Shown here one piece after another: positions 1 to 9,450 of a DNA stretch of 37,500 nucleotides (positions are counted from its first letter, which is position 1; each line of letters opens with the position of its first letter). The DNA is taken from NCBI GenBank assembly GCA_009663005.1, contig VIGQ01000944.1:20001-57500 (forward strand), given 5' to 3'. The translations under genes and the position numbers were made by a program. The notes under the pieces are model-generated. The model was given only the letters and a program-made list of their open reading frames with translations, searched no databases and was not told the DNA's origin. The DNA comes from Actinidia chinensis (taxonomy: Eukaryota; Streptophyta; Magnoliopsida; Ericales; Actinidiaceae).

Positions 1-23
1 GTGCCAGATTTTGATTTTGCCCC

Positions 24-330
24 ACTAACATTTGGTGCGATGATAGTGTCAACACTTCTCTTTTCAGAATTTTTGTTGGGATACTGACATTTGGTGCTAA
101 TGATGGTGTCGATACTTCTCTTTCAGGAAACTTTTTATTTTGGCTACTGACATTTGATGTTGATGATGGTGTCGAAACTTCATTTGTTGGATTCTGGGTT
201 TAGCTTACTGACATTGGTGTCGTTGACTAGTGTCGACACTTCTTCCTTTAAAAAAGTCTGCCTTAGCCACTAACATTTGGTGCTGATGATGGTATCGACA
301 CCTCTTTCAAAATGTGTTTATTCTTTTCTT
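24..330. repeat. Degenerate tandem repeat, unit about 61 bp, five copies
   Basis: Five diverged units begin at about 24, 83, 146, 207 and 269, a spacing of 59-63 bp. Each opens with a variant of ACTGACATTTGGTG and contains a variant of GATGGTGTCGACACTTCT about 25 bases later. No frame runs through them. Arrays like this occur in untranslated parts of large plant Gypsy elements, which fits the retroelement remnants downstream, but the link is inferred. Confidence 0.8.
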
Positions 331-1080
331 AGCTATTTGAGCATCGATCACTTCACGAATTCGAGTTATTCTTTTCGAATGTGTAAGGATCTTCAATATG
401 TTCAATCTATGAGGACCACGATTTTCATATTATTTGTCTAAATTTTTTAAAATTATTCAATAAATTTTAAGGACTCAGGTGTCGAACTTATGAACATGTG
501 TCAACACTTGCCTTGTTCAGAAAATATTTCCTCTATTAGTTAAGTATGTTCTTAGTAATTGAATATGCATAATATGATCTAACATAAGTAGAATCATTAG
601 ATATTAACCACAATGTTTTGTTATCATCAAAATTAAGGCATTGAATAACCAATTTTCCCTTTTTGATGATATAATTAATTTTTTCGAATATCTGCCATGA
701 TTATGTCTGTGGTGTAAGTGCACACACACCGCACCTTTTTTTAGTTCCGAAACAGAGCATATATATACTTTGAAGCACAATGTGGAGTGTATGTGCTCCC
801 CCTTGGTTCTTTTGAGTCCATCAATTATTCACTGTATGCATACTTTATATCATTCACATTCGATAAGTCATGAGTATATAAGTTACTAACGCCATGGTGA
901 AACATTTCTATATCATGCATATACTCATACTCATGCTTGTATGAGCTTCAAGAATATTACATTACTCATAATATTCTCATATTTTAACATATTTCTCCCA
1001 ATTTTGTCAATCAATCAAAAAGGGTGCGTAATCCACCAACCAAGAGAAACAAATTATAACACTTAAGAATTATGCACCAA
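331..1080. other. AT-rich stretch with no recognisable gene
   Basis: No frame of useful length, no RNA gene and no terminal repeat pair could be seen on either strand. It lies between the tandem repeat and the first LTR-like segment and is probably decayed retroelement DNA. Confidence 0.5.
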
Positions 1081-1780
1081 CGCAGAGACCTCTGCCGAGC
1101 TTGTTGTGAACAATAGCAGGATAGCGATACCTACCTTAGCTCGGCCAAGAATGATACTTGGTATTTTATCCCCTTACAATTGCCCCTTAGTTTGCATGAG
1201 TTGGAGCAAAGCCAAGGCCATGTAAGCTTGATGCTCGTGAAATTTGAAATTAAGGCTTGGTAGGGTAAGTGTGCCAACGCCTACAAGTTGTCCCTTACCT
1301 GTACGGATTTGTCAGTTCGTTATGCTACAGTGCCATGCGTCGAGGTCTGATTATCTTCAAGCTTGGTTCAGGCACGAATGCCAGAGCGACCACCTATCAT
1401 TAAGTTATTTGCCTTGAACGCACAGTGAGCGGACTGCCACTTATTCGCTTCTGATTGGTCTGTAACAAAAATTTGGCCAACTAAAAACGCTCCTTAAGGA
1501 TGTGTTTGACAGCTTTCCTACCTTTTGAACTTCTTATAAATAGCCCCTCTTCATGGGCACTATTCATCCAATATTCTAAGAGTTTTCTAGAGAGAGATGG
1601 TGAGGTGCTTGATAAACATTGTTGTCTGTTCGCCGCACTCGAAGTTGATCCTCCTTCTCACGCCGATCCGGACTTTATTCTCCTCATTTGATGATTGTCA
1701 CCATTCTTCTGATCATCCCTGTAAGTTTTCTTCTAATTAGTCTTTTCTACAAAAATTTTGTCATTGTTGCATTCTTCCAT
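1081..1780 (+). mobile_element. LTR-like segment of a Gypsy-type retroelement
   Basis: The first about 90 bases (TGCCGAGCTTG, TAGCGATACCT, GGCCAAG, then ATACTTGGTATTTTATCCC) recur at 7771-7921 and 9427-9450, where a younger element splits the copy. A TATAAATAG box lies at 1535-1543, followed by a short leader and, after about 700 bases, a gag-like frame. That order is what an LTR promoter plus leader gives. Exact LTR ends, a primer-binding site and a second full LTR were not found, so the borders are approximate. Confidence 0.5.
1535..1543 (+). promoter_or_regulatory. TATA box of the LTR-like promoter
   Basis: TATAAATAG, a strong plant TATA element, lies in a GC-moderate context. Transcription would begin about 30 bases downstream, near 1570. 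It precedes the leader and gag-like frame of the sense-strand retroelement. No experimental start is known. Confidence 0.5.
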
Positions 1781-2106
1781 TTCTGTTAAACCCATTTGAG
1801 TTTCTGTAGTACTTTCGAATCCCCCATGTTATTTTTGGTATTTTATCTGTTGGTTGTTTGCGGTTCCCATCTGCCATTGATGGGTGGCTGAAGCTTCCTA
1901 ATTTTCTATAATTCGAGTTGGTCCCTGCATGTTTCCTCTGTTGAGATGGGTCCGAGTTACCCCTGATGATTTAAAAAATCCACCTTGTATTCTAGACTTA
2001 GGGTTTTACCACTGTACGCCCTCCTACTGTCGAGATCTGTTCAAGGAAGGAGGGAGGCTTTGAGAGTTATCCCTTAAAGAAATATAGTGTATCTCGTGGG
2101 ATAAAG

Positions 2107-2285
2107 TTCAAAGCTCGCGTAGAGTAGAGCTCAATCCAAATGCTAAACCTCGTGGGCCAGAGCTTGCAGAGAGCTCAGCTAACTCTGTGCCCAAATTGTC
2201 CATTCGTCATGATTATGTAGTTGAGCTTGTTCTCACTGTTTGCTTCTGTTTTCAAAACATGGAGTTGAATCGAGCTCAACTATTG
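2107..2285 (+). repeat. Retroelement leader segment, duplicated at 5521-5645
   Basis: The leader just before and into the gag-like frame, including GGAGTTGAATCGAGCTCAAC, recurs in the same orientation at 5521-5645 with small gaps. The downstream copy stops soon after the start codon of the frame and runs straight into antisense gag sequence. The two copies therefore come from the same element family, and one is embedded in a different element. Confidence 0.75.
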
Positions 2286-3975
2286 GTGCATGATGACGAT
2301 GCATTGGAAAAGTTTAGGAGAGATTACGGCATCCCGACATACGTTCTGATAGAGAGGCCAGGAGGCCAATAAGGAGCTAATACGGTAGAGGGGAATGAGA
2401 CCTGCATCCCAGTCCGCATTTGGATTGATTTCACCAGGCAGATCTTAGGTTTCCATTAGTCCACGTACTAAAAAAGGTCATGGCTTGGTGCTAGGTAACC
2501 TTCATGTAGATGTCTGTCAACTTTGTTCAGACCTTGCTTGCGGTGGACACATTGATGCAAAAGGAGGGGCTTGCTTCAGCGCTTCGAATCTGCTACACGT
2601 ATACAGCGTGGTGCGCCCAAAAAGTGATCCATAAACCCACATGTATCCGAGCAAACATTATCTCGACTTCGAAAAAAATCCCAGCAGACCCTTAGCACGA
2701 GGTTGGTAATCGATATCCTAGACAAAATATGTATTTCAACAAATTTTGTCTAAGTCTCGAGGAACTAGGAGTTCCGAACTGGAAATGATGGTCGTTGGGC
2801 CTTCCTTAGGTTTAATGGGTATATTCCAAATAGTAAGTGTTTGTTTTGCATATGCTGTTAATTTTAATACCTCAATTGTCTTGATTTTCATTTGGTACTT
2901 GTATAAATTTTCACCGTTGATCTGAGACTTTGCATCTTGGTTGTTTTGACTTCAAGATGTAACGGCCAGTTCTAGAAGTGGACTGATTACTGTAAAACAG
3001 CTATCGAGACAGTCAATAACGGCAGTAGACCCTGGGATGTGCCAATTCTCCTTCATTACTCCCCTATTTATCGCCACGTTATTCTCGACCGAGCTGAGAG
3101 ACTCCGACAAGTGAGACTTCCTCCCCTACACATCTGGGAACAAGCTCCGCGACACAGATGGTTGATCCCGATTGAGGTTAGCAATTTTAGTTGACCGAAC
3201 TGTCGCATCACTCCGGCAACTTAAGAGGAAGTTAAGGGCCAAAGCACAGGTTCTAGCGATCCTAGTTCTTCGAGTTCACTTGGCCTCTCTAGTAGCTCAA
3301 AGGAGGTTAAAGAGGGAGAGGAGGTAAACCAGGGCAAAGATCTAGCTCCTATTGAGGTGGTTGCCCCCACTATCACTGTAGTTGCCCTGTACTAATAGAG
3401 AGTTCGAATTTTGAACCTGCGAACGACCTTACTTTTCTCCCTATTCAAGTTGCTGTTGGGGACGAAATCGAACATTCCTTTATTAAAGGTGGTAGAGTCT
3501 GAGTCGAGCTCTAAACAAGTAGGAATGTTCCTCCTCCGAAGCCTAGGGCCCTTGACAAGAAGAAGAACCCAGCTACAGATCTTCCTATTGAAGTCTAAGT
3601 TCCTCCAATCCAAGATCCAATCCTCACTTTTCCCGATCCCACCGAGGATCAGCCGAGCTTCCCATCCTCCCCGTTCGTTAGAAAATGAAAGGGGAACAAC
3701 CTGAGGAGGGCCCTTTCAAAAGAAAAAAGCAAAGGGGGTAGTAGCAAGATTGGCTAGCACCCTAACTCCATCGGGACTCCCGAGCTCTGGAACTCAAATT
3801 CAAATTTGTTGCTGCCAAACTCAGAAGGCAGGTTACCATGGTTGATATTGTCAAAGAACCACGACACCTGCTTGACCTTAGGGGGTAAGTCATCATGCTC
3901 CTACAAGATATGGCGGACCTTGCTACAAAAGGTTCAACGAAGTTCGATGATTTGATGGTGATGATACATGTTTAG
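2258..3975 (+). pseudogene. Decayed gag-like frame of a plant Gypsy-type element
   Basis: A start at 2258 opens a frame containing FRRDYGIPTYVLIERPG, a pattern seen near the N-terminus of uncharacterised gag-like proteins of dicot Gypsy elements. Stops and shifts follow. A proline- and lysine-rich stretch lies around 3500-3750. At about 3800-3970 a second legible block (RRQVTMVDIVKEP, then MLLQDMADLATKGS, then DDLMVMIHV) resembles the C-terminal MLPxDxADL...DLLxMQxVQ part of the same protein class. The protein class is recognised by pattern only; no zinc knuckle or pol domain follows on this strand. It cannot be translated intact and is a relic. Confidence 0.45.
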
Positions 3976-4254
3976 GCAAGGATTTGAGCTCAGTCACAAT
4001 GCATCCTGTTTAGCACACAATATTGAACGATAATTGATACATTTCCCTCGTTTTGTATACTTGCATAGGTTAAAGCATTCGATTTAATCTATTTTTTTCG
4101 CAAGTGCTTTTTGTGAGTTGTGTAGGAACATTGACGCTAAAGACACCATTCTAGCCATGTTTGCGTGTTGAGGAGTGGACGTAAGGCCAATGCCAAGAAG
4201 AGACCCAGAGTGGCAAAGTAGAGCCAAACAGTGAAATCTGGGAAAACCAAACAG

Positions 4255-4470
4255 GTTACTACTGATAGTGTTTTTAGAACTATTGGTAGTAAGAATTCCA
4301 GAGACAAACAGAAATAATTCACTACCGGTAGTTGATACAGCACTATCGGTATACAGGGCATTGCAGAGGCGAAAGTATAATTCAATACCGGTAGTTAATC
4401 CAGCACTACCAGTAGATCGGGTACAAAAGAACTAATGGTAGTTTATTCGGCACTACCTGTAATGAAGGCT
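4255..4470. repeat. Tandem repeat built on the palindrome ACTACCGGTAGT
   Basis: About 3.5 units of 61-64 bp carry paired inverted motifs. ACTACCGGTAGT is perfect at 4321-4332. Variants occur near 4258, 4286, 4353, 4386, 4404, 4433 and 4455. Each unit has the form palindrome, about 9-12 bases, second palindrome. The same motif recurs at 35884-35932. Confidence 0.75.
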
Positions 4471-4574
4471 AAAATAGAACTTTTTTAGATTTCCTGCGCA
4501 ACTTTTATGGGCATTTTAGTTTTTTCATTAGGACTTTTTGGGGATCAGCGTCTCAGAGACCAAGTCATGTCATG

Positions 4575-4790
4575 CCTTAGCAAATTTTAACTATTTGCAT
4601 GCTCATTGAGTTGATGTAGCTGTTATATTGACTTGTCTCAACTCGGTTGAGCAAACAAATGCTTTAGCGAAAATTTACTATTTTGCATGTCTTTTGCTAT
4701 GAATACTCCTGAACTCGGTATTCAGGCAGCTCGTTATTGAGTTTTGTGCAGCCTTAGCGAAATTTTGTTGTGTTTGCATGCAATAGCGTA
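4575..4790. repeat. Three-copy repeat, spacing 86-90 bp
   Basis: Variants of CTTAGCGAAATTTTACTATTTGCATG begin at about 4575, 4661 and 4751. The spacers differ more than the cores. This is a second, independent array next to the palindrome array, as expected of the variable UTR arrays of plant Tat-type Gypsy elements; that assignment is inferred. Confidence 0.6.
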
Positions 4791-4817
4791 GGTGATGCTT
4801 TTCTCCATACTGTGCAT

Positions 4818-5000
4818 TTTAAGACATCTCAAGCACGTGCTTGAGTAAGTTCGGTGAAATAGCCTCGTGCTTCATTTTAAAACATCTCAAGCTCATGCTT
4901 GAGTAGGTTCGCGATTAATCACACTACTTCAGTGTCTCAAACTCATGCTTGGCACTCGGTGATTAGTCTTACACTTTTTGTTAAAAAACACCTTAGCTCG
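4818..5000. repeat. Repeat with long palindromic cores (CTCAAGCACGTGCTTGAG)
   Basis: A perfect 18-bp palindrome, CTCAAGCACGTGCTTGAG, lies at 4828-4845. A near-perfect copy, CTCAAGCTCATGCTTGAG, lies at 4886-4903, 58 bases on. Two decayed copies follow near 4937 and 4993. Flanks (TTTTAAGACAT, TTTTAAAACAT) repeat as well. The core contains CACGTG, a G-box, but nothing shows regulatory use. Confidence 0.65.
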
Positions 5001-5277
5001 TGTTTAGGCATACGAGAAATACATCTTGGTTATTTCAAAAAAATTTATTTTAGAATTTGTTTTGAAAACTCATGGTGTTTTGAAACAATTCTTCATCCGA
5101 GCTATGTATGTTTGTCAAAGTGTTTTGGGAAACTATAAGTCAAAAAATTCATGAAATGATTAGATTGTTTGCGTAGCTAAAAAAAATATTTATATTTGTT
5201 TAAACATGACAAATAGAGAGTTTGATAATATCATGAAACCTAATACACAACTTTTATAAATACAAGCTCGATACATT
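5001..5277. other. AT-rich gap, no gene seen
   Basis: Short sequence between the palindromic repeats and the antisense Gypsy fragment. No coding signal was recognised; it may be 3' sequence of either flanking element. Confidence 0.4.
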
Positions 5278-5520
5278 TTATTGATGGTATTTCCTAAAGT
5301 TGTTAGAGTTCCAAGGCCTCGGGACTTGCTTGCTCTCAGTCGGGGTCCTCAAGATAATAAGTTTCCCTGCCAGTGAGCTTAGTTATCTTGTATGGACCCT
5401 CCAATACTGACCAAGCTAGAGATCCATCGGGTCCTTGGTGTTTCCAACAGCTTTAAATAGGTCACCCAATCTAGGATCGATCTGAGGTGGTTCTTTCTTG
5501 ATGGTTGCCTCGTAGTATAG
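5278..5520 (-). pseudogene. Gypsy polyprotein C-terminus (end of integrase), frame-shifted
   Basis: Read on the minus strand, the fragment shows the hallmark end of plant Gypsy polyproteins: a GDL block followed by NTKDP, then EGPYKITKLTG and a YYLEDPD block, then VPRPWNSNNFRKY and a stop at 5278-5280. GPYK and RPWN..NLRKYY-like ends are characteristic of this class. The last two blocks lie in different frames, so at least one indel breaks it near 5335. Upstream pol domains (protease, RT, RNase H, most of integrase) are absent: at about 5520 it abuts plus-strand leader sequence. It is a relic of the same antisense element as the gag fragment at 5735-7180, or of a close relative. Confidence 0.75.
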
Positions 5521-5660
5521 AGTTCAGAGTTCGCGGTGAAATCGGCTAGCTCTGCACCTAAATGCTCGCCATGATTGCCTAGTTGAGCCCATTTTTACTG
5601 TTCTGCTTCTGTTTTCATGACATGGAGTTGAATCGAGCTCAACTGCTAATGAATAGTCTC
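5521..5660 (+). repeat. Second copy of the sense-element leader, embedded between antisense fragments
   Basis: Homologous to 2107-2285 and in the same orientation, ending just after the start of the gag-like frame. The left neighbour is an antisense polyprotein C-terminus and the right neighbour is antisense gag. Both junctions are abrupt with no terminal repeats visible, so it looks like a rearrangement product rather than a clean insertion. Confidence 0.7.
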
Positions 5661-5734
5661 CAGAGGCAGGTCTTCCTCCAAGGTGTCATCAGTTTCGTTG
5701 TCGCTTCGGTTAAACCTTGGGTTAGGCCTGACTT

Positions 5735-7180
5735 TGTTTTCCTCTGCCTAGGTCTTTTCTTGATCAACATACTCTTTTAGGTGTCCATCCTGAACGAGCT
5801 GATCCAGAAAAACATCCAAGCTTAGCAATTTTCAGTTATGTGCTCTTTTTATCAAGCATTTCCCCATTGATTGCGTTTCCTAGAATCTCCTCCCAATGGT
5901 AGGGGTTTCCTAAACTACGGCCTTGTCTCGGATCGGAGAGGAGCTTGAAAATTGGTTATTTTAAAAACTATGTTGATACCTTACCTAGCCTCACTTGGCC
6001 TTCAATTAATGTCGGCTGTATTTTCTCTGTCTCTCTCTGGCTTCTTGAATGACTCGTCACCCAGGGATGAAGACCGCTCAACTCGTTTTGCTTGCCGGAC
6101 GTCATCCTCCAACCGAGCGAACATTTCGACTCAACTCATGAAATCCCGAAGGTCGGTTGGATGGTGAGCGTCAAGTTCTCCCAAAGCTTCGCGCTGAGGT
6201 CAACCCTGACTTGTATCTAGACCACCGACCAACTCTTTTGAGCAATCTTCTATTTCGTTATACATCCTAATAGCACTTGCTATAATTGTGGAGTGATTCG
6301 TTATTTCCTATTGGAGCAACAGAAGAGAGCTGCCGCCTTTGGTGCCTTTGTGTTGATGACGAACCGAGCCACAAAGGACTCGATCAAGTTGATGGAAGCT
6401 CCCGATTGACCCTAAAGGGAGCTTGTAAACACTTAGCCCGAGGTCTTCCAGGCTTGATGGAAATACCATGCACAAAAGTGCATTCCAGATGGTTTCAGAG
6501 TGCCATCATCTGCTGAGGGGGCTAACATGGACCTCGTCGAATTTTAGTCATAGAAAAGTCGAGGGAGTGAACTTTTTTGTAGGATCCTTCCCTTAATCTC
6601 TGGCGAGAATGGGTGCCTGGTAACGCTGATTTGCTCCCTTAGCATGGACTCGGCTATTCGGGCTATTGATTTGGCTGGAGTTTATTGCTGGCGATAGTTG
6701 CCTTGGCAACTCGCCGTCAAATTCTCTGCCTAAATCTTTTGGCGTTAAGGGATTCACGCCAGTCCACACGAGTGGTTTCGCTCGATGATGCCCTACGTTT
6801 ACTCGATGCCATGGATCTGCTATCAATTCAGCTTTCCGCATTAGATTGGATTCTACTTGTTTTCCTTTCTTGTCACCACGAGGGGGTCCTCCCGTCATTT
6901 TGACCTGCCTCAGGAAGGTGTGCCCCCAGCCCCATGGGCTGACTTCTCAATTTGTTGGCCACTATGATTTGGGTCAAACTTGATCAATGGGCTTTCAAGC
7001 ACTTGATCGTAAGTCCCAGTGGTCCTCCCCCACCCTCAGGATGCAAATGACTTGACCTGCCTGAGGGCCTTTGGCCGCCCTCTGAGAACAACCAATAGTT
7101 TGCCCCCTTTGCCTAGAATCTCGGTTCGAGAGGGTTTCGTCAGGTTTCGTGACTCGCTGTTGGTTCCCAGGTGATGCCAT
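5735..7180 (-). pseudogene. Gypsy gag, antisense, several frameshifts
   Basis: On the minus strand the typical plant Gypsy gag order is legible in pieces. A possible N-terminus starts at 7180 (MASPGNQQRV). A basic block starts at 6898 (MTGGPPRGDKKGKQ). The retrotrans_gag core follows: FPSSLEDLG and LPLGSI at about 6410-6500, then ESFVARFVINTKAPK at 6332-6387. A zinc-knuckle-like block (KEHITENC) at 5820-5868 is followed by LVQDGHLKEYVDQEK at 5755-5819. These motifs are diagnostic of Ty3/Gypsy capsid proteins, which package the element's RNA. The frame changes several times and stops occur. The segment ends near 5735, where pol should begin but leader sequence follows instead. Confidence 0.75.
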
Positions 7181-7770
7181 AAGAATAGGGTTTGGAGATG
7201 TCTACCATCCCCATTTTTCACAAAACGAACAATTGGGGGTGATATTTGAGGCATAAAAGACAACAAATCGATGATAACACTGCGATGGCAAAACAATGAT
7301 TGGAGGAAGAGGTTGGAAAGCTATGGCTACTGTGTCCAAATGGTAACACAAAAATAGTAAGTTCGACTGCCAAAACTGTTTCTGAAAAATGCTCTCCAAA
7401 GGTCAAGTTTGATAGCCGATAATTACAAAAAGGATTGTATAGAGAATGTATAAAACTTAGAGTAGCTCTAAATTTTGCATATCTGCAAAAAAATACGGCT
7501 GGCCTTATATAATAGTTCAGCCAGTGCCGGACACGTCAACTATAATATCACGGAAGACTGCAGCTCGATTGCATGCCTCACGCCATGACGTTGTGGTAGT
7601 GAACAAGTAGCTGACCGACCATGCCTCTAAAGCTTGGTTGGTAGTAGTCATCATGTCGTGACGTGTCCACCTAAGCGTATGAGATGTCAGAGAAAACATC
7701 GCCGTACAGTCATCTTTGTCCTTGATGTACCTTGGAATTGCCGTCGACTGTTGTGTCATGACCAAATTTC
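7181..7770. other. Probable leader/LTR sequence of the antisense Gypsy element
   Basis: This stretch lies upstream of the antisense gag, where leader and 5' LTR are expected. No frame is convincing and no matching second LTR was found in the window. The position argues for retroelement UTR; no motif proves it. Confidence 0.3.
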
Positions 7771-7923
7771 AGCGCAGTGATCCTGCCGAGCTTGCTATAA
7801 GAAGTGACAACCCGACAGCGATGCCTGTCTGCGCTTGGCCAAAAACCTTAATATTGCGTCTCGACCGAACTGTGTATAGCGACAACCGAGCAGTTGCTTG
7901 CCTAACTCGACCAAAGGAGATAA
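7771..7923 (+). repeat. Second copy of the 1081-1172 LTR segment, left part
   Basis: TGCCGAGCTTG, CAGCGATGCCT and GCTTGGCCAA match 1093-1148 in order and spacing. A second, shorter version of the same motifs follows at about 7861-7915. The homology resumes at 9427-9450 (GGATACTTGGTATTTTATCCC, compare 1152-1171), so the element at 7924-9426 was inserted into this older LTR. Confidence 0.7.
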
Positions 7924-8438
7924 TGTTGTGCTCAAAACTAATTACGGATCACACACACACAAAAGACAATAAAGATTTATCACACACACAAAAGACAATA
8001 AAGATTTATGTGGTTCGCCAACAATACCTACGTCCACGGAGAGATCAACCAATCCACTATCAAACGAATGGATTACAACGGAGGAGACTCAATCGCTCAA
8101 CTCACCACCTCTTCCACAATCTCTCTCTGTCTTGTCCTCTCAATCTCACCTCACAGCATCGCTCTCAGGCCCACAACACAACGCACGTCAACGTAGAACA
8201 TCTAAGCACCCTACCATCCCTTTTATAGACCAGGGAGAGGTGTTCGACTCCTAACCGAATACCTAATCATTTCCTATCTATCTAGAAAACAAAAAGATAA
8301 AGACTCTCCAGATTCTCGATACTCGAGAGGTTTCAACCGTCACATGACCTCCATATGAACTCCAATCGGGCTTGGGCTGGCTACTGACTTGGACCTCATC
8401 CAATGGCTTGGACTCATCCAGATGGGCTGGACTCAACA
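7924..8438 (-). repeat. 3' LTR of the compact element
   Basis: Pairs with 8930-9426. It ends TG...CA and contains a 29-bp tandem duplication (ACAATAAAGATTTAT blocks at about 7965-8008) that the other LTR lacks. A pyrimidine-rich stretch lies at about 8105-8150. Confidence 0.85.
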
Positions 8439-8455
8439 ATCTCCCCCTCCGCCCA
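8439..8455 (-). promoter_or_regulatory. Polypurine tract
   Basis: GGGCGGAGGGGGAGATT on the minus strand lies directly upstream of the 3' LTR, the usual site for priming plus-strand DNA synthesis. Confidence 0.75.
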
Positions 8456-8917
8456 CTGGAGGTTAATCTGACGTCTTTCAAGCTATCTTCCTGACACTTC
8501 TGATCCAGCTCCCCTATAAGACTGCAAGCAGCATCCGAGATAACCTTAGCCTCATCAACGGCCTACTTCCACTTCCCACCGAATTGTATGCACCTCCACA
8601 CCGAAGTGCCTGCACCGTCTCACCGAGGTGCCTGCACCCCACTGGGGTGCCCTCCTGACGTGTGCGGGCTCGTGGGTCCCCCCCGTGCCCGTGGTAGCGC
8701 GGGACCTCCCTGTGCGTGTGGCTGAGACTTATCTCACTCGCCGATGTTCAGGCGGCGCGTGAGGGGCGCGTCCGTGGTAAGGGACTCCTTTCCGACGCGG
8801 TTGGTGCTGGAGCTCCGTATCGACAGAGGAAATCCACCTGATCAATTCAAAAAATTAAATTTTGAGCACTTCCCGGACACCCGAATTTTCGACCTGGGTT
8901 CCGAATTTCCACCTAGG
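8456..8917 (-). other. Non-coding internal region of the compact LTR element
   Basis: GC-rich for this window. Contains a short tandem motif at about 8590-8655 (ACCGAAGTGCCTGCACC, ACCGAGGTGCCTGCACC, then a third partial). No gag, protease, RT or integrase motif was found on either strand. Confidence 0.7.
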
Positions 8918-8929
8918 CCTCTGATACCA
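8918..8929 (-). promoter_or_regulatory. Primer-binding site for initiator tRNA-Met
   Basis: TGGTATCAGAGG on the minus strand, immediately downstream of the 5' LTR. This is the usual site in plant Copia-type elements. Confidence 0.85.
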
Positions 8930-9426
8930 TTGTGTGCTCAAAACTAATTACGTATCACACACACACACAGACAATAAGATTTATGTGGTTTCGTCCAACA
9001 ATACCTACGTCCACGGAGAGAAATCACCAATCCACTATCAAACTAATGGATTACAACGGAGGAGACTCAATCGCTCAACTCACACCCTCTCTCACATCTC
9101 TCTCTGTCCCTGCCCTCTAATCTCACCTCACAGTCAAATCTGCTCTCAGGCCCACAACACACCAACGCACGTCACGTAGAAAATCTAAGCCCCCCTACCA
9201 TCCCTTTTATAGACACAAGGGAAGGCGTGTTCGACTCCAACAGAATACCTATCATTATCCTAATCTATCTAGGAAAACAAAGATAAAGACTTCCAGAGTT
9301 CCCTAGAATACCTCGAGAGTTTCACCGTACATGGACACTCATATGAACTCCAAGCGGCTTGGCTTGGCTACTGGACTTGGACTCATCCAAGTGGGCTTGG
9401 ACTCATCCGATGGGCTTGACTCAACC
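8930..9426 (-). repeat. 5' LTR of the compact element
   Basis: Direct repeat of 7924-8438. Its outer end reads GACTCAACC instead of GACTCAACA on the plus strand, so the terminal base pair appears mutated. The inner end adjoins the primer-binding site. Confidence 0.85.
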
Positions 9427-9450
9427 GGATACTTGGTATTTTATCCCTAC

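Larger units (their letters stand above)
7924..9426 (-). mobile_element. Compact non-autonomous LTR retrotransposon (TRIM/SMART-like)
   Basis: Two direct repeats of about 500 bp (7924-8438 and 8930-9426) enclose only about 490 bp. On the minus strand the order is 5' LTR, primer-binding site TGGTATCAGAGG at 8929-8918 (complement of the 3' end of initiator tRNA-Met), non-coding internal part, purine tract GGGCGGAGGGGGAGATT at 8455-8439, 3' LTR. The LTRs begin TGTTGAGTC and the left one ends GCACAACA, the canonical TG...CA. No gag or pol remains, so it must have moved using another element's enzymes, probably Copia type given the primer site. Flanks share GATA, but no clean 5-bp duplication is visible. 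The LTRs differ by many one-base indels. Confidence 0.85.

Noticed and set aside
1500..1691. Small plus-strand frame of 63 residues
   Set aside because: Overlaps the LTR-like TATA box and leader; more likely promoter/UTR than protein.
6593..6903. Plus-strand frame at 6685-6903
   Set aside because: Shadow of antisense gag; the minus-strand reading carries the Gypsy motifs.
7951..8010. CA-rich repeats as a CRISPR-like array
   Set aside because: A 29-bp tandem duplication of a microsatellite block in an LTR; no spacers, and the genome is a plant nucleus.
7716..8228. 170-residue plus-strand frame, the longest in the window
   Set aside because: Crosses the border of the compact LTR element and a CA microsatellite; the coding-like length is chance within LTR sequence.
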